Shown: positions 8,849 through 17,906 of the stretch, piece by piece
How positions within the stretch are numbered: position 1 is the first letter of the stretch
Layout of the letters: each line of letters starts with the position of its first letter
From: P52-10 sp041397365
Lineage (GTDB): Bacteria > Pseudomonadota > Alphaproteobacteria > Rhizobiales > Xanthobacteraceae
Direction: 5' to 3'
NCBI GenBank assembly: GCA_041397365.1
Contig: JAWKWT010000007.1
Span: 213,661 to 277,660 of the forward strand
DNA: 64,000 nucleotides
Translations under genes and position numbers: made by a program
Notes under the pieces: model-generated
Told to the model about the DNA's origin: nothing
The model's database searches: none
Seen by the model: only the letters and a program-made list of their open reading frames with translations

Positions 8849-8874
8849 CAGATTGTGCGCAATGAAAATCGGGC

Positions 8875-9617
8875 TCAGTTGAACAGCGCGTCGATATCGT
8901 TCTGCGAGACGTGACCGTCTTCGCCGACCGCCTTCGGGCCGTTCAACAGCCGCGCATCGCCGACGCGCTCGTCGATGACGGCGGGGGCATGCGCCTTGAT
9001 GGCGTCGACCCCGCCCCAGATCTCCATCATGACGTTGATGTGATGCTCGATGAATTTCATCGTCGTCATCACCTTGTTGATGCGCTGGCCGGTGAGGTCC
9101 TGGAAATTGCACGCCTCGAAGATCGTGATGACGCGGTCCTGGATGTCCTGGCTGAGGCGCGCCTGCTGATCGGCCGACTGGGTCTTGGCGAGCGCGCCGG
9201 CGGCTTCGTCGATGGCTTCCGCCGCTTCGAGGATCTGCTGGGTGGCCTCCTCGGTGCCGCCGACGACGGCGCCGAGTTCGCCCGTCACCTTCATCATCTC
9301 TTGGCCGCTGAAGCTTTGGCCGTGCAGCACGGCGATCTCGCGCTTGGTGCGGTCGATCGCCTGATGGATCAGGTCGAGTTCGACCTTCAGCTTGTCGCAT
9401 TGGTCGATCTGTGCGCGGTAGGCGTCGAGCGTGGCTTGCGCGTTCTGCATGGGCTCTTCCTTTGTCGGAGCGCCGGGGAAAGGCGCGCCATCTGCGCGCG
9501 AATGGCCCGCAATTCGTTCATGATTTCGGTGTGGGGGAAGATGTCATCCGCGGTATCCGATGTCGGTGCGGCCGTGCCGACACCCTCGATACGAAACCGC
9601 TTCCGCTGAACTGCCAT
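8875..9617 (-). CDS. cheZ: CheZ-type chemotaxis phosphatase (one frameshift)
   Basis: Phosphatase that dephosphorylates CheY-P in the cytoplasm and so shortens the motility signal. The catalytic CheZ helix motif is visible (IFEACNFQDLTGQRINKV), as is the C-terminal CheY-binding peptide SQNDIDALF. The family N-terminus (AVQRKRFRIEG..., EIMNELRAIRAQMARLSP) is read from the ATG at 9617, but in another frame; the rest continues from about 9470. The change equals one missing base, most simply a lost C in the CCCC run near 9475, which would give ARLSPGAPTKEEPMQNAQ and a 247-residue protein. Translation could otherwise restart at ATG 9450, giving 191 residues. No other chemotaxis gene is in the window. 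Confidence 0.88.
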
Positions 9618-9959
9618 GGCGTATCCCTAAATCCCGTCATTCCCGACATTCGGATTTGGGCTGCTTCTACCGCAGGTGTTTTAACGCGGGGTTCACGGCG
9701 GGGAACCCGGTTTCGATCCCGAACAGGGGTGTGGTAAGTCTTGATTAACCACGCAGCTCCGGCATTCACGCAAAATAAACGCTGCCGGCAAGAACAGCGC
9801 CCCTGTGACGACGTGGTGAATCGCCGGGCCGGTTCCGTTTACCAAACCGAATGCGGTTTGGTTTCTATTGAACCCGCGCGGCGGGTGTGCCGACAAATGG
9901 TTTCGTTCGGGTGGTGTGGGCGGAACTTAACGTCAACGACGAGAAGTACGAGTACGTCG
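9618..9959. other. intergenic region, divergent promoters expected
   Basis: 342 bases between the divergent cheZ and L,D-transpeptidase genes. I see no convincing gene. The only structured element is the palindrome at 9841-9862; the rest should carry both promoters, though no strong -35/-10 pair stands out. Confidence 0.5.
9841..9862. promoter_or_regulatory. palindrome, candidate operator
   Basis: ACCAAACCG (9841-9849), spacer AATG, CGGTTTGGT (9854-9862) form a perfect 9-base inverted repeat about 100 bases before the L,D-transpeptidase start. No U-tract follows on either strand, so an operator is more likely than a terminator. The binding protein is unknown. Confidence 0.45.
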
Positions 9960-10787
9960 ATGTTCAGAAAAACTGCTTTGGCGCTGGCGATCAGCGCGTC
10001 GTTCCTCGTGGCCGGTCATGCCGGCCGCGCAGAGGCTCAGTATTCGACCCAATATTCAAATCAGGTCGCCTCCTACAATGGCGGCGGCAATATGGGCGGC
10101 GGCTTCATCGAATATCTGTTCGGCGGCCAGCAATCCTCGCCCTACCAGCAGCAATATGAAGAGCGCGCGCCGCAGCCCTACCAGCAGCCGCAGGCGCGGC
10201 AGCCGCACTATCGCGAGCCCTATCAGCAGCAGTATCAGCCGCAATACGAGCAGTCCTATCAGCCGGCCTATCGCGAGCGAATCTATCAGGAGCCGGAGCG
10301 CGAGCAGGCCTACGAGCCGGCGGGGCCCGCGCGTCCGTCGGTCGACCCGAAATTCATGAAGCAGGTCGTGAATTATTCCGGCAAGGAAACCGCCGGCACG
10401 ATCGTGATCGACACGCCGAGCAAGTTTCTCTATCTCGTTCGCGGTGACGGCACCGCGCTGCGCTACGGCGTCGGCGTCGGCAAACCGGGCTTCACCTGGG
10501 CCGGTGTGAAAACGGTCTCGATGAAGAAGGAATGGCCGTCATGGACGCCGCCGGCGGAAATGCTGAAGCGCCGTCCCGATCTGCCGCGCTTCATGGAAGG
10601 CGGCCCGGAAAATCCGCTTGGGGCGCGCGCGCTCTATCTCGGTTCGTCGCTCTATCGCATCCACGGATCGAATGAGCCCTGGACCATCGGCACCAACGTT
10701 TCCTCCGGTTGCATCCGCATGCGCAACGAAGACGTCATCGATCTCTACAACCGGGTGAAGGTCGGCGCGCGCGTGGTCGTGATCTGA
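9960..10787 (+). CDS. L,D-transpeptidase (YkuD family)
   Basis: 275-residue exported protein. The signal peptide (MFRKTALALAISASFLVAGHAGRAEA) is followed by a 90-residue linker very rich in Gln, Tyr and Pro (YQQQYEERAPQPYQQPQ), then the YkuD domain. The catalytic signature is visible as RIHGSNEPWTIGTNVSSGCIRM, with the nucleophile cysteine in SSGC. The family makes 3-3 cross-links in peptidoglycan or attaches proteins to it, in the periplasm. ATG at 9960 is chosen because the signal peptide starts there; the frame is open further upstream without export signals. The Q/Y/P linker probably spans the cell wall. Confidence 0.9.
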   Translation: MFRKTALALAISASFLVAGHAGRAEAQYSTQYSNQVASYNGGGNMGGGFIEYLFGGQQSSPYQQQYEERAPQPYQQPQARQPHYREPYQQQYQPQYEQSYQPAYRERIYQEPEREQAYEPAGPARPSVDPKFMKQVVNYSGKETAGTIVIDTPSKFLYLVRGDGTALRYGVGVGKPGFTWAGVKTVSMKKEWPSWTPPAEMLKRRPDLPRFMEGGPENPLGARALYLGSSLYRIHGSNEPWTIGTNVSSGCIRMRNEDVIDLYNRVKVGARVVVI

Positions 10788-10934
10788 GCCGCGATCCGAT
10801 TATCTGTCTTCCTCCGACGGCCGCCTGTCGCAAGACCGGTGGCCGTTTTGCGCTTTCGAAAGCGGTGGCGTTCGGCGGCCCGCGCCGATATTGTCCCTGT
10901 CGTGAGGCAACACGCGAGCGAAGGGAACAACAAG

Positions 10935-11750
10935 ATGAGCGTCGCGGAAGACGTCAAGGAAATCACGCCCTTTAAGGGAATGCGCTACAAGAAGCGGGAA
11001 TGGAAGGTCGATGCCGCCAACGAGGCGCGGCTGATGGGGCTGTGCCGGATCGATCCGGCCGTGTTCAAGGGCTGCTCCGATCCGTCCGCGTTCATCAGTT
11101 TCGCCATTCAGGAAGGCGTGCTGAACGGCATTTCCTCAAATGGCGGCGTCAACATGGTGCAGGGCCTGGTGGTCTCGCGACCGCTGCGGCTCGACGAGAA
11201 GCTGACCGTCACCGGCGAAATCCTCGACGTGCAGCAATCGCCGCGCGGGCGGGTGACGACGAGCGAAACCTGGTATCACGGCGAGAACGGCGACCTCGGC
11301 ATCACCTCCAAGCGCACCTCGCTGAAGACCGATCCGAACCAATATGCCGACCCCAACCTGCGCGGTGCGGGGGAGCGGCCGGCGCCTGTCGTGAGCGACG
11401 TCTCGGCGCTGCGCAAGATCGGGCAGTTCACGCTGACGCCGGACGACGTGAAGGGCTACGGGCTCAATACGACCAACGCCATTCATTTCGACGAGGATGC
11501 GGCCAAGCGCGCCGGCTATCGCGCGCCGATCATCGGCGGCGGACATGGCGTGCGGTTCCTGACCGCGGCGATCTGGAAGGAGTTTTCGCCGAAATCGATC
11601 GACGTGGACATCTACTTCCGCCGCCCGCTGTTCTGGGACGATACGTTCGACATCATGGTCGACGACCGCAGCGGCAAGTGGACCGCGATGTGCCTCGCCA
11701 AGGATGGCAAGGTCGCGACCGAGATGCGGGTCAACGCCATCGGCGCGTGA
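10935..11750 (+). CDS. MaoC family hydratase/dehydratase
   Basis: 271-residue double hot-dog protein. The C-terminal half carries the MaoC/hydratase-2 signature NAIHFDEDAAKRAGYRAPIIGGGH at about residues 178-201, with the catalytic Asp and His pair. The N-terminal half (about residues 20-140) is the second, degenerate hot-dog. Such proteins hydrate enoyl-CoA thioesters or related substrates; the specific acyl chain cannot be told. It is a single gene, with GAAGGGAA just upstream of the ATG, and it ends before a palindromic repeat. Confidence 0.83.
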   Translation: MSVAEDVKEITPFKGMRYKKREWKVDAANEARLMGLCRIDPAVFKGCSDPSAFISFAIQEGVLNGISSNGGVNMVQGLVVSRPLRLDEKLTVTGEILDVQQSPRGRVTTSETWYHGENGDLGITSKRTSLKTDPNQYADPNLRGAGERPAPVVSDVSALRKIGQFTLTPDDVKGYGLNTTNAIHFDEDAAKRAGYRAPIIGGGHGVRFLTAAIWKEFSPKSIDVDIYFRRPLFWDDTFDIMVDDRSGKWTAMCLAKDGKVATEMRVNAIGA

Positions 11751-11774
11751 GGGCATAATTCAAAAACGTTGTCA

Positions 11775-11796
11775 TGGCCGGGATTTATCCCGGCCA
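11775..11796. repeat. palindromic hairpin after the MaoC gene
   Basis: TGGCCGGG-ATTTAT-CCCGGCCA forms a perfect 8-base stem. The surrounding GTCATGGCCGGG...CCCGGCCA resembles a dispersed rhizobial intergenic hairpin. It separates the convergent MaoC and DUF2076 genes and may also stop transcription, though no U-run follows. Confidence 0.6.
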
Positions 11797-11818
11797 CAAC
11801 GGAAGGTGGGGCGGGTCC

Positions 11819-12646
11819 TTACGCGAAATCGCTGTCGCCGCCGTCCAGATCGTAGTCGTCATCATCGTCATACGAGTCGTCGTCATCATACGACTCGTTC
11901 GACGCCTGATCGTAAGAGCCCTGATCGGAAAAGCTTTGGCGCGACCCTGAATCGTTGTTCGCGTTTGAGTTGCCGATATCGTTCAGACCTGCCTCGCGCG
12001 AAAGCTCGTCTTTGGACTGGCCGGCGCTCCATGGATTGCCGCTGTCGCCCTTGCCGGCATTGGCGGTATCACTGAGGCCCTGTTTGTTGCCGCCTATCAG
12101 ATTACCGATGCTGTTCATCAGCATCGAGCCGCTGATGACGCCGGCAGCGGTCGCCGCCGCGGTGCCGAGAAACGAGCCGCCAAATCCGCCGCCCTGCGGC
12201 CCGCCCGGAGCGCCGCCTTGCGCCGCGCCTGGACCTCCTCCCGGAGCGGCGCGCGGGTCCGGCTGCGCTTGCTGCGACGCCGCCCCCGGATAGACCGCGC
12301 CCGTATTCCATTCGGGGCGCTCATTGTTGCTGGCGCGCACGCTCGGCACCGAGCCGCTGCCGCGTGCCGGCTGGCCGAAAATGCTGTTGCGCATGCTGTC
12401 GAGAAAGCCGGGCTGTTCCTGCGGGGGCTGCGCTGCGCCGCCTTCCAGTTCCTCGATGCGGGCATTGGCGCGTTTCAGCGCCTCCTCCTGCAACAGCACC
12501 GTCTGCACCAGCGGATAGATCGCGTTCGGTGCGCGCGCGAGCCCTTGCGAAATCACAGCGGTGGCGTCGGCATCGCGGGGCGTGCCTTCGAGCCGGCTCA
12601 GGCGTTGGAAAAGTTCATCGACGAGCTGACGCTCCTGGGGTGTCAT
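11819..12646 (-). CDS. DUF2076 domain-containing protein
   Basis: 275-residue protein. Residues 1-95 (MTPQERQLVDELFQRLSRLE..., QTVLLQEEALKRANARIEELE) form a helical, partly coiled-coil region typical of DUF2076. A middle region rich in Gly, Pro, Ala and Gln leads into a hydrophobic Gly/Ala stretch (GSFLGTAAATAAGVISGSMLMNS), and the last 60 residues are low-complexity Ser/Asn/Asp ending in runs of aspartate. The function of the family is unknown; the glycine zipper-like hydrophobic part suggests membrane association. Confidence 0.82.
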   Translation of the reverse strand: MTPQERQLVDELFQRLSRLEGTPRDADATAVISQGLARAPNAIYPLVQTVLLQEEALKRANARIEELEGGAAQPPQEQPGFLDSMRNSIFGQPARGSGSVPSVRASNNERPEWNTGAVYPGAASQQAQPDPRAAPGGGPGAAQGGAPGGPQGGGFGGSFLGTAAATAAGVISGSMLMNSIGNLIGGNKQGLSDTANAGKGDSGNPWSAGQSKDELSREAGLNDIGNSNANNDSGSRQSFSDQGSYDQASNESYDDDDSYDDDDDYDLDGGDSDFA

Positions 12647-12768
12647 CCTTGTTCCTCCATGACGACAGCGCCAGATGTAGGCAGCGGCTGCCGCGCCTCA
12701 AAGCCGTTGGGGAGGAAATATTATTTGATCCGGATGCGGCATTCCGCGCAGCGTGAGAGCTTTCCCTG

Positions 12769-13614
12769 TCACGCCAAAGTCACATTCTGCGCGGCGAGCG
12801 TCTTCGGAAAACCGTCGCTCATCAGCCAGTCATATTCGTGCTTGCGCTGGTCGGTGAGCGGATCGAGGTCGATCAGCGCCTTGTCGACGAAGCCCGGATG
12901 GCACATCACTAGCCCGCCATCCGGCAGCCGATGCAGAAAACGCTCGAACAGTTTGGCGAAGTCCGGTTTCTTCGAGAAATTGTAGGCGCCGGCGAAGGCC
13001 GGATTGAAACGCAGCCCGGCCTTCGCGGCGTTCTCGCGAAAGCCTTTGCTGAGCACGTCCAGCATCAGCGATTTGGCGTCGCGGAAGCGGCCCGGCCGCG
13101 CCTCGCCGCGCCCGCATTGACGCACCCAGGCGTTCGGCGCGTGCTGGCGGATGGCGGCGACGAACGCCTCGCGCACCTGCGGAAACAACTGCGCATGCTG
13201 ATGGCCGTCCACATAGTCCGGCGGTTTGCCGACGGTTTCGGTGAAGGCGGCGATCTGCGCCGCGATCTCGGTGTACAGGATGTCAGTGTCGAGGCGCCGC
13301 ATCACGGCGGTCTGAAGCAGCCTGCCGAGTTTCAGGAATTCGCCGCCTTTGAGGGGACGGAAATGCAGCGTCAGCGGATGGAACGGCGCGGTCAGCGTGA
13401 CATGCAGGCCGATCTCGAAGCCGGGCGCGTCCTGCGCCGCGGCTTTCAGCTCGCCGATTTCGTCGCGGGTGAATGCCGGCGCGACCACCATCACCGAGGT
13501 CGCGCTGAGCCGCCGCTTCGCCACCAGGTCCCGGATCGCGCGGTTGACGCCGGGGCTGATCCCGTAATCGTCGGCGCAAAGGATGATCCGGCGGGGCGAG
13601 GGGGCTTGCGTCAT
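12769..13614 (-). CDS. hpnK: ChbG/HpnK (YdjC) family deacetylase
   Basis: 281-residue polysaccharide-deacetylase-like enzyme of the YdjC fold. The metal-binding start ILCADDYGISPGVNRAI (ADD motif), the EIGLHVTLT histidine motif and VDGHQHAQLFPQV are visible, as is MCHPGF near the C-terminus. The family removes acetyl groups from sugars; HpnK members are linked to hopanoid or lipid glycan pathways. Its ATG overlaps the stop of the glycosyltransferase gene (ATGA), so the two are translationally coupled and likely act on the same glycan. The hopanoid link is inferred from family naming only; no hopanoid gene is nearby. Confidence 0.8.
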   Translation of the reverse strand: MTQAPSPRRIILCADDYGISPGVNRAIRDLVAKRRLSATSVMVVAPAFTRDEIGELKAAAQDAPGFEIGLHVTLTAPFHPLTLHFRPLKGGEFLKLGRLLQTAVMRRLDTDILYTEIAAQIAAFTETVGKPPDYVDGHQHAQLFPQVREAFVAAIRQHAPNAWVRQCGRGEARPGRFRDAKSLMLDVLSKGFRENAAKAGLRFNPAFAGAYNFSKKPDFAKLFERFLHRLPDGGLVMCHPGFVDKALIDLDPLTDQRKHEYDWLMSDGFPKTLAAQNVTLA

Positions 13615-14672
13615 CCGGCGGCGCTCCTCGGCGGCTCGGGGCGTGGAAGATCGTTCTGCGCGGCATCTGCCGCAGCGCGCCTGGTCGTCTTCTCGGCGAC
13701 GAAATAGACGGGGCGCGCTTTCAGTTCGTAGATGATCTTGCCGATATATTCGCCGACGACGCCGATCATCACAAGCTGCATTCCGCCGAGCACCATGACG
13801 CCGACGATGACGGAGGCGTAGCCGGGCACGGAGTGGCCGTCGACGAACGTCTCCCACAGGATCATGAAGCCGAAGACGAAGGCCGCAAGCGCGATCAGCG
13901 CGCCGAGCATGCTTGCGACCCGCAGCGGCGCCACCGAGAACGAGGTCAGGCCGTCGATCGACAGGCCGATCAGCCGTCCGGCGCTGAACGAGGTTTTCCC
14001 GTGCGCGCGCGGTGCCGGCTCGTAGTCCACGCGCAATTGCCGGAAACCGATCCAGCTCGACAGCCCCTTGAAGAAGCGGTTGCGCTCAGGCAACTGGCGC
14101 AGCGCCGCCGCCGCCCTCGGCGACAACAGGCGGAAATCCCCGGCGTCCTCCGGGATCTTGTGGCGCGCGCGAAAATTCATCAGCGCGTAGAAACTTTTCA
14201 CAGCGAAGCGCAGCGTCGCGGATTCGTTGCGCCGATGCGCCTTCGCCGTATAGACGACGTCATAGCCGTCCTCGATCCAGTGGCGGACCAGCGTTTCGGC
14301 GAGGTCCGCCGTGTGCTGCCCGTCGCCGTCCATGAACAGCACCGCGCCGCCGGGACGCGCGTTGTCGAGGCCCGCCATCAGCGCCGCCTCCTTGCCGAAA
14401 TTCCGCGACAGCGAAATCACGCTGACGTCGAGCGTCGAGGCCGGCAGGCTCAGTGCGACGGCATAAGTATCGTCCTTGCTGCCGTCGTCGACATAGACCA
14501 CCTCGCAATGCAGGCCGTAGGTCTGTTTCAGCCGCGCGGCGAGGGCGGCGATGCGCTCATGCAATTGCGCCAGCCCCGCGCCTTCATTGTAGGCGGGAAT
14601 GACGATCGACAAGCCCTTGCTCGCCGCGGAGCGGGTGTCGGCCGACAGATCGGAAATGTCTGCACCCAGCAT
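13611..14672 (-). CDS. glycosyltransferase family 2, GtrB/DPM1-like
   Basis: 353-residue membrane-bound transferase. The GT2 fold is at residues 20-250: LSIVIPAYNEGAGL, VVYVDDGSKDDTY, and the metal-binding MDGDGQHTADL. Two transmembrane segments follow at about residues 255-280 and 290-315 (FGFMILWETF; VIVGVMVLGGMQLVMIGVVGEY), as in enzymes that load a sugar on undecaprenyl phosphate. It is the first gene of a pair with the hpnK-like deacetylase. Donor sugar and final glycan are unknown. Confidence 0.87.
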   Translation of the reverse strand: MLGADISDLSADTRSAASKGLSIVIPAYNEGAGLAQLHERIAALAARLKQTYGLHCEVVYVDDGSKDDTYAVALSLPASTLDVSVISLSRNFGKEAALMAGLDNARPGGAVLFMDGDGQHTADLAETLVRHWIEDGYDVVYTAKAHRRNESATLRFAVKSFYALMNFRARHKIPEDAGDFRLLSPRAAAALRQLPERNRFFKGLSSWIGFRQLRVDYEPAPRAHGKTSFSAGRLIGLSIDGLTSFSVAPLRVASMLGALIALAAFVFGFMILWETFVDGHSVPGYASVIVGVMVLGGMQLVMIGVVGEYIGKIIYELKARPVYFVAEKTTRRAAADAAQNDLPRPEPPRSAAG

Positions 14673-14772
14673 TCTGTCACGTATCCTGAAGCGGGAAATC
14701 GGGTCCGCGCGGATATAGGGATGGTGTCACGCCGACACTATCCCCTGCAACCGCGCCGAACGATGCACGTGT

Positions 14773-15750
14773 TTACCCTTGCAGGAACCGTTCGAGCCGC
14801 TCGAACAGCGGGTTGGCGCGGTCGAACACGTAGTCCAGCGAGCCGACCGAAACGGCGTCCGCGCCGCGCTCCCGCAGGAAGCTGGCGAGGCCGTAAAGGT
14901 GCTCGGGCGGGCAATGCAGCGTCACCATGCCGGAGGAGGTCGGGCCGCCGAACGGCGAGACGACGCCGAAGCGCGCATGCGCGTCCGCCAGCAGCGCGGC
15001 GTCGCAGGCGGAAAAGCGCGTGCGGACTTCCTTGAAGGCGCGGGCGCGGGCGCAAGCCGAGATATGATCGAAGATGATGCGCGCCGTCTCGCGGGCATGC
15101 GGCGACCAGTCGGCCTGACGCGAGGCGACGAGGTTGGCCTGGCTTTTCAGCATCACGCCGTCGTCCAGAACCTTCAGCCCGTTGGCGGCCAGCGTCGCGC
15201 CGGTGGTGGTGATGTCGACGATCAATTCCGCGGTCCCGGAGGCGGGCGCGCCCTCGGTCGCGCCGGCGCTTTCGACGATGCGATAATCGACGACGCCGTG
15301 GCGGGCGAAGAAGCCGCGCGTCAGGTTGATGTACTTCGTCGCCACCCGCATCCGTCTGTTATGCTGGGTGCGGAATTCGGTGCTGACATCGTCGAGGTCG
15401 GCCATGCTGCGCACATCGATCCAGGCTTGCGGCACGGCGACGACCACATTGGCGAAGCCGAAGCCGAGCCCCTCGATCAGCGCGACCTTGGAGTCGGCGT
15501 TGACGATGCTCTCGCGCACGAGGTCCTCGCCGGTGACGCCAAGATGCACCGCGCCGCGCGCGAGCTGTGAGGCGATCTCGCTCGCGGACAGATACGCCAC
15601 CTCGACATTGGCGAGTCCGGCGATGGAGCCGCGATAGTCGCGCGCGCCGCCGCCCTTGGCCATTTTCAGGCCGGCATTGGCGAAGAACGCGTCGGTGTTT
15701 TCCTGCAACCGGCCCTTGGAGGGGACGGCGATGATGAACGGGGCGGTCAT
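14773..15750 (-). CDS. hisG: ATP phosphoribosyltransferase catalytic subunit
   Basis: 325-residue enzyme for the first step of histidine biosynthesis, joining ATP and PRPP. The start FIIAVPSKGRLQENTDAFF is typical, and the PRPP loop ELIVDITTTGATLAANGLKVL lies at about residues 170-190. The protein is longer than the short HisG form, with an extra C-terminal domain (VTLHCPPEHLYGLASFLRERG). It is coupled to hisZ by a four-base overlap (15747-15750), so the two subunits should assemble together. Confidence 0.95.
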   Translation of the reverse strand: MTAPFIIAVPSKGRLQENTDAFFANAGLKMAKGGGARDYRGSIAGLANVEVAYLSASEIASQLARGAVHLGVTGEDLVRESIVNADSKVALIEGLGFGFANVVVAVPQAWIDVRSMADLDDVSTEFRTQHNRRMRVATKYINLTRGFFARHGVVDYRIVESAGATEGAPASGTAELIVDITTTGATLAANGLKVLDDGVMLKSQANLVASRQADWSPHARETARIIFDHISACARARAFKEVRTRFSACDAALLADAHARFGVVSPFGGPTSSGMVTLHCPPEHLYGLASFLRERGADAVSVGSLDYVFDRANPLFERLERFLQG

Positions 15751-16886
15751 GCGAGGCCCTCCGGCGCAAGGGCGTCGATCCAGATGGAGAAGCCGACAGC
15801 CGGAATCGGTGTCGCAGAGCCGAGCCGCGTCAGCAGCCCGTCATAGCGTCCGCCCGCGACCAGCGGCTCCGCGCCGTTGCCGATCGCATGCAGCTCGAAC
15901 TCGAAGCCGGTGTAGTAGTCGACGCCGCGGCCGAAGGCGGTCGCGAAGCGGATCGCGGAAACGTCGAGGCCGCGCGCGGCCATGAAGCCGATCCGCGTTT
16001 CCAACAGGTCGATCTCGCGCGTAATGTCGAGCTTGGCGTCGCGGGCGAGCGCGCGCAATTGCGCGACCGCGTCGTCTGGTTCGCCCGAGATCGCCAGATA
16101 GCGCTCGATCGCGGTGATCGTCTCGCGCGGCAGCGGGCCGCCCGCCATCGTCGATTGCTCCAGGAAGCGGTCGGCGATTTCGGCGTTGGTACGCCCGCTG
16201 AGATTGGTGGCGCCCGCGATCGAGATCAGGTCGCTGACGAGGGCCAGCGCCGCCTTGCGGTCGGAGCCGGCGAGCGCCGCCAGTACGCCCTGATAATCGG
16301 TGCGCGCCGCGCTGGTGGCGAGCGTCATCCGTTGCAGGTCCTGCGCAAGGTTCACCTTGCGGTTGAAATCCTTCATCAGCCGCCGCTTCCAGACCGGCGC
16401 GAGGTCGAGCGCGGAAATCAACGCGGCAAAGAGGCCGACATCGCCGGTGCGGATATCGATCTCGCGCCGGCCGAAGGCGGAGGCGGCTTCGATCGCCAGC
16501 GCCAGCATTTCGGCGTCGGCGGCGGCGTGGTCCTTGCGGCCGAACGATTCGATGCCGGCCTGGATGAATTCGCTGGGCTTGCCGGCGCGCTGGCGGAACA
16601 CCGGCCCGAAATAGCAAAAACCTTGCGGCTCGCCGGCGGCGGAAGAGGCGAGATAGGCGCGCGCGACCGGAATGGTCAGGTCCGGCCGCAGGCAGAGTTC
16701 GTCGCCGGTCGCGTCCGAGGTCAGAAACAGGCTCTTGCGGATGTCCTCGCCGGAGAGGTCGAGAAACGGCTCGGCAGGCTGAAGCACCGGCGGCTGCACA
16801 AAGGCGTAGCCGGCCGTCGTGAAGGACGAAACCAGGTCTTCTGCACGGGAGAGAGGCCGTGCCGGGGGAGCGGCAAAACTGTTCAT
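15747..16886 (-). CDS. hisZ: ATP phosphoribosyltransferase regulatory subunit
   Basis: 379-residue paralogue of the histidyl-tRNA synthetase catalytic core that lacks tRNA charging and regulates HisG. Class II synthetase-like motif 2 (GFCYFGPVFRQRAGKPSEFIQAGIESFG) and the HisS-like segment GRGVDYYTGFEFELH are present, followed by VAGGRYDGLLTRLG. The anticodon-binding domain is missing, which separates it from HisS. It is upstream of hisG in the same operon. Confidence 0.94.
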   Translation of the reverse strand: MNSFAAPPARPLSRAEDLVSSFTTAGYAFVQPPVLQPAEPFLDLSGEDIRKSLFLTSDATGDELCLRPDLTIPVARAYLASSAAGEPQGFCYFGPVFRQRAGKPSEFIQAGIESFGRKDHAAADAEMLALAIEAASAFGRREIDIRTGDVGLFAALISALDLAPVWKRRLMKDFNRKVNLAQDLQRMTLATSAARTDYQGVLAALAGSDRKAALALVSDLISIAGATNLSGRTNAEIADRFLEQSTMAGGPLPRETITAIERYLAISGEPDDAVAQLRALARDAKLDITREIDLLETRIGFMAARGLDVSAIRFATAFGRGVDYYTGFEFELHAIGNGAEPLVAGGRYDGLLTRLGSATPIPAVGFSIWIDALAPEGLA

Positions 16887-16959
16887 CGGGAACTTTCAAG
16901 AAATCGCGCGGCGTTTAGCACGCTGCGGCGGAAGTTTCGACCGCCAATCGTTGCCGCGA

Positions 16960-17718
16960 TTAACGCACGGCCTGCACCAGCGCCAGCGCCGCCACGGCCG
17001 CGGTGTCGGCCCGGAGAATACGCGGGCCGAGCGACAGGCGGACGACATTGGCTTGCTTCAGCAGAAGTGCCCGTTCGGGGGCCGCGAAGCCGCCTTCCGG
17101 GCCGATCAGCACGTCGATCCCTTGGGCGATCCCTTGGGCCGCCTGCTGCGCGAGCGGGCGAAGCGCCTCGATCGCGCTCGCCTCCTCCGCCTCCTCGTCG
17201 CAGAACACCAGCGGCTGCGCCGGATCGCGGTTTTCGAGGAACCGGGGCAGCGGCAGCGGCTCCTCGACCTCGGCAATGGAGAGGATGCCGCATTGTTCGG
17301 CCGCCTCGATGACATTCGCCCGCATCCGCTCCAGATTTGTGCGCGTCACTTGCGTGTGCTGGGTGAGTACCGGGGTCAGGACGGTCGCGCCCATCTCCAC
17401 TGCCTTCTGCACCATGTAATCCAGCCGCGCATGCTTCAGCGGCGCGAAGGCATAGCGCAGGCGGGCCGGCGTGCCTTGCGGACGGGTTTGGTTTACGATT
17501 TCCAGCGTTTCGGGGCGCTTGCGGCCGGCGATCGTGGCCAGCCATTCGCCGTCGCGGCCGTTAAAGATCAGGACTCTGTCGCCGGCGCCGAGCCGCAGCA
17601 CGTTGCCGAGATAGTTCTGCTGCTCGGGTGCGAGGCGGAGCGTCAGGCCGGGAGCCAGATTCGGAACCGAATCGTCCTCGACGAACAGACGGGGGGTGCG
17701 GAAGTCGGATCGGGCCAT
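16960..17718 (-). CDS. rsmE: 16S rRNA (uracil(1498)-N(3))-methyltransferase
   Basis: 252-residue SPOUT methyltransferase that modifies U1498 of 16S rRNA. An N-terminal PUA-like region with RLAPEQQNYLGNVLRL is followed by the knot-forming C-terminal motifs LIGPEGGFAAPERALL and LSLGPRILRADTAAVAALALVQ. The start ATG lies at 17718. It is separated from hisZ by 73 bases and may be transcribed independently or lead the his genes. Confidence 0.93.
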   Translation of the reverse strand: MARSDFRTPRLFVEDDSVPNLAPGLTLRLAPEQQNYLGNVLRLGAGDRVLIFNGRDGEWLATIAGRKRPETLEIVNQTRPQGTPARLRYAFAPLKHARLDYMVQKAVEMGATVLTPVLTQHTQVTRTNLERMRANVIEAAEQCGILSIAEVEEPLPLPRFLENRDPAQPLVFCDEEAEEASAIEALRPLAQQAAQGIAQGIDVLIGPEGGFAAPERALLLKQANVVRLSLGPRILRADTAAVAALALVQAVR

Positions 17719-17906
17719 GGCGGATCAGGAAATTTGCGCCTTTTTAGCCGATAAGAGGCTGATGCACAGGCAAAATTCCGATTTCAGGCCCGAAAAATCG
17801 TCTCGGCGCGGCAGAGCGCCGCGCTAATGCCGGAATCAGCGGGTTGTTAATGTGATCCGCCGATCATAGAACGATGTTTGAACGGACCTTGTCCCGAGGA
17901 GAGAGC

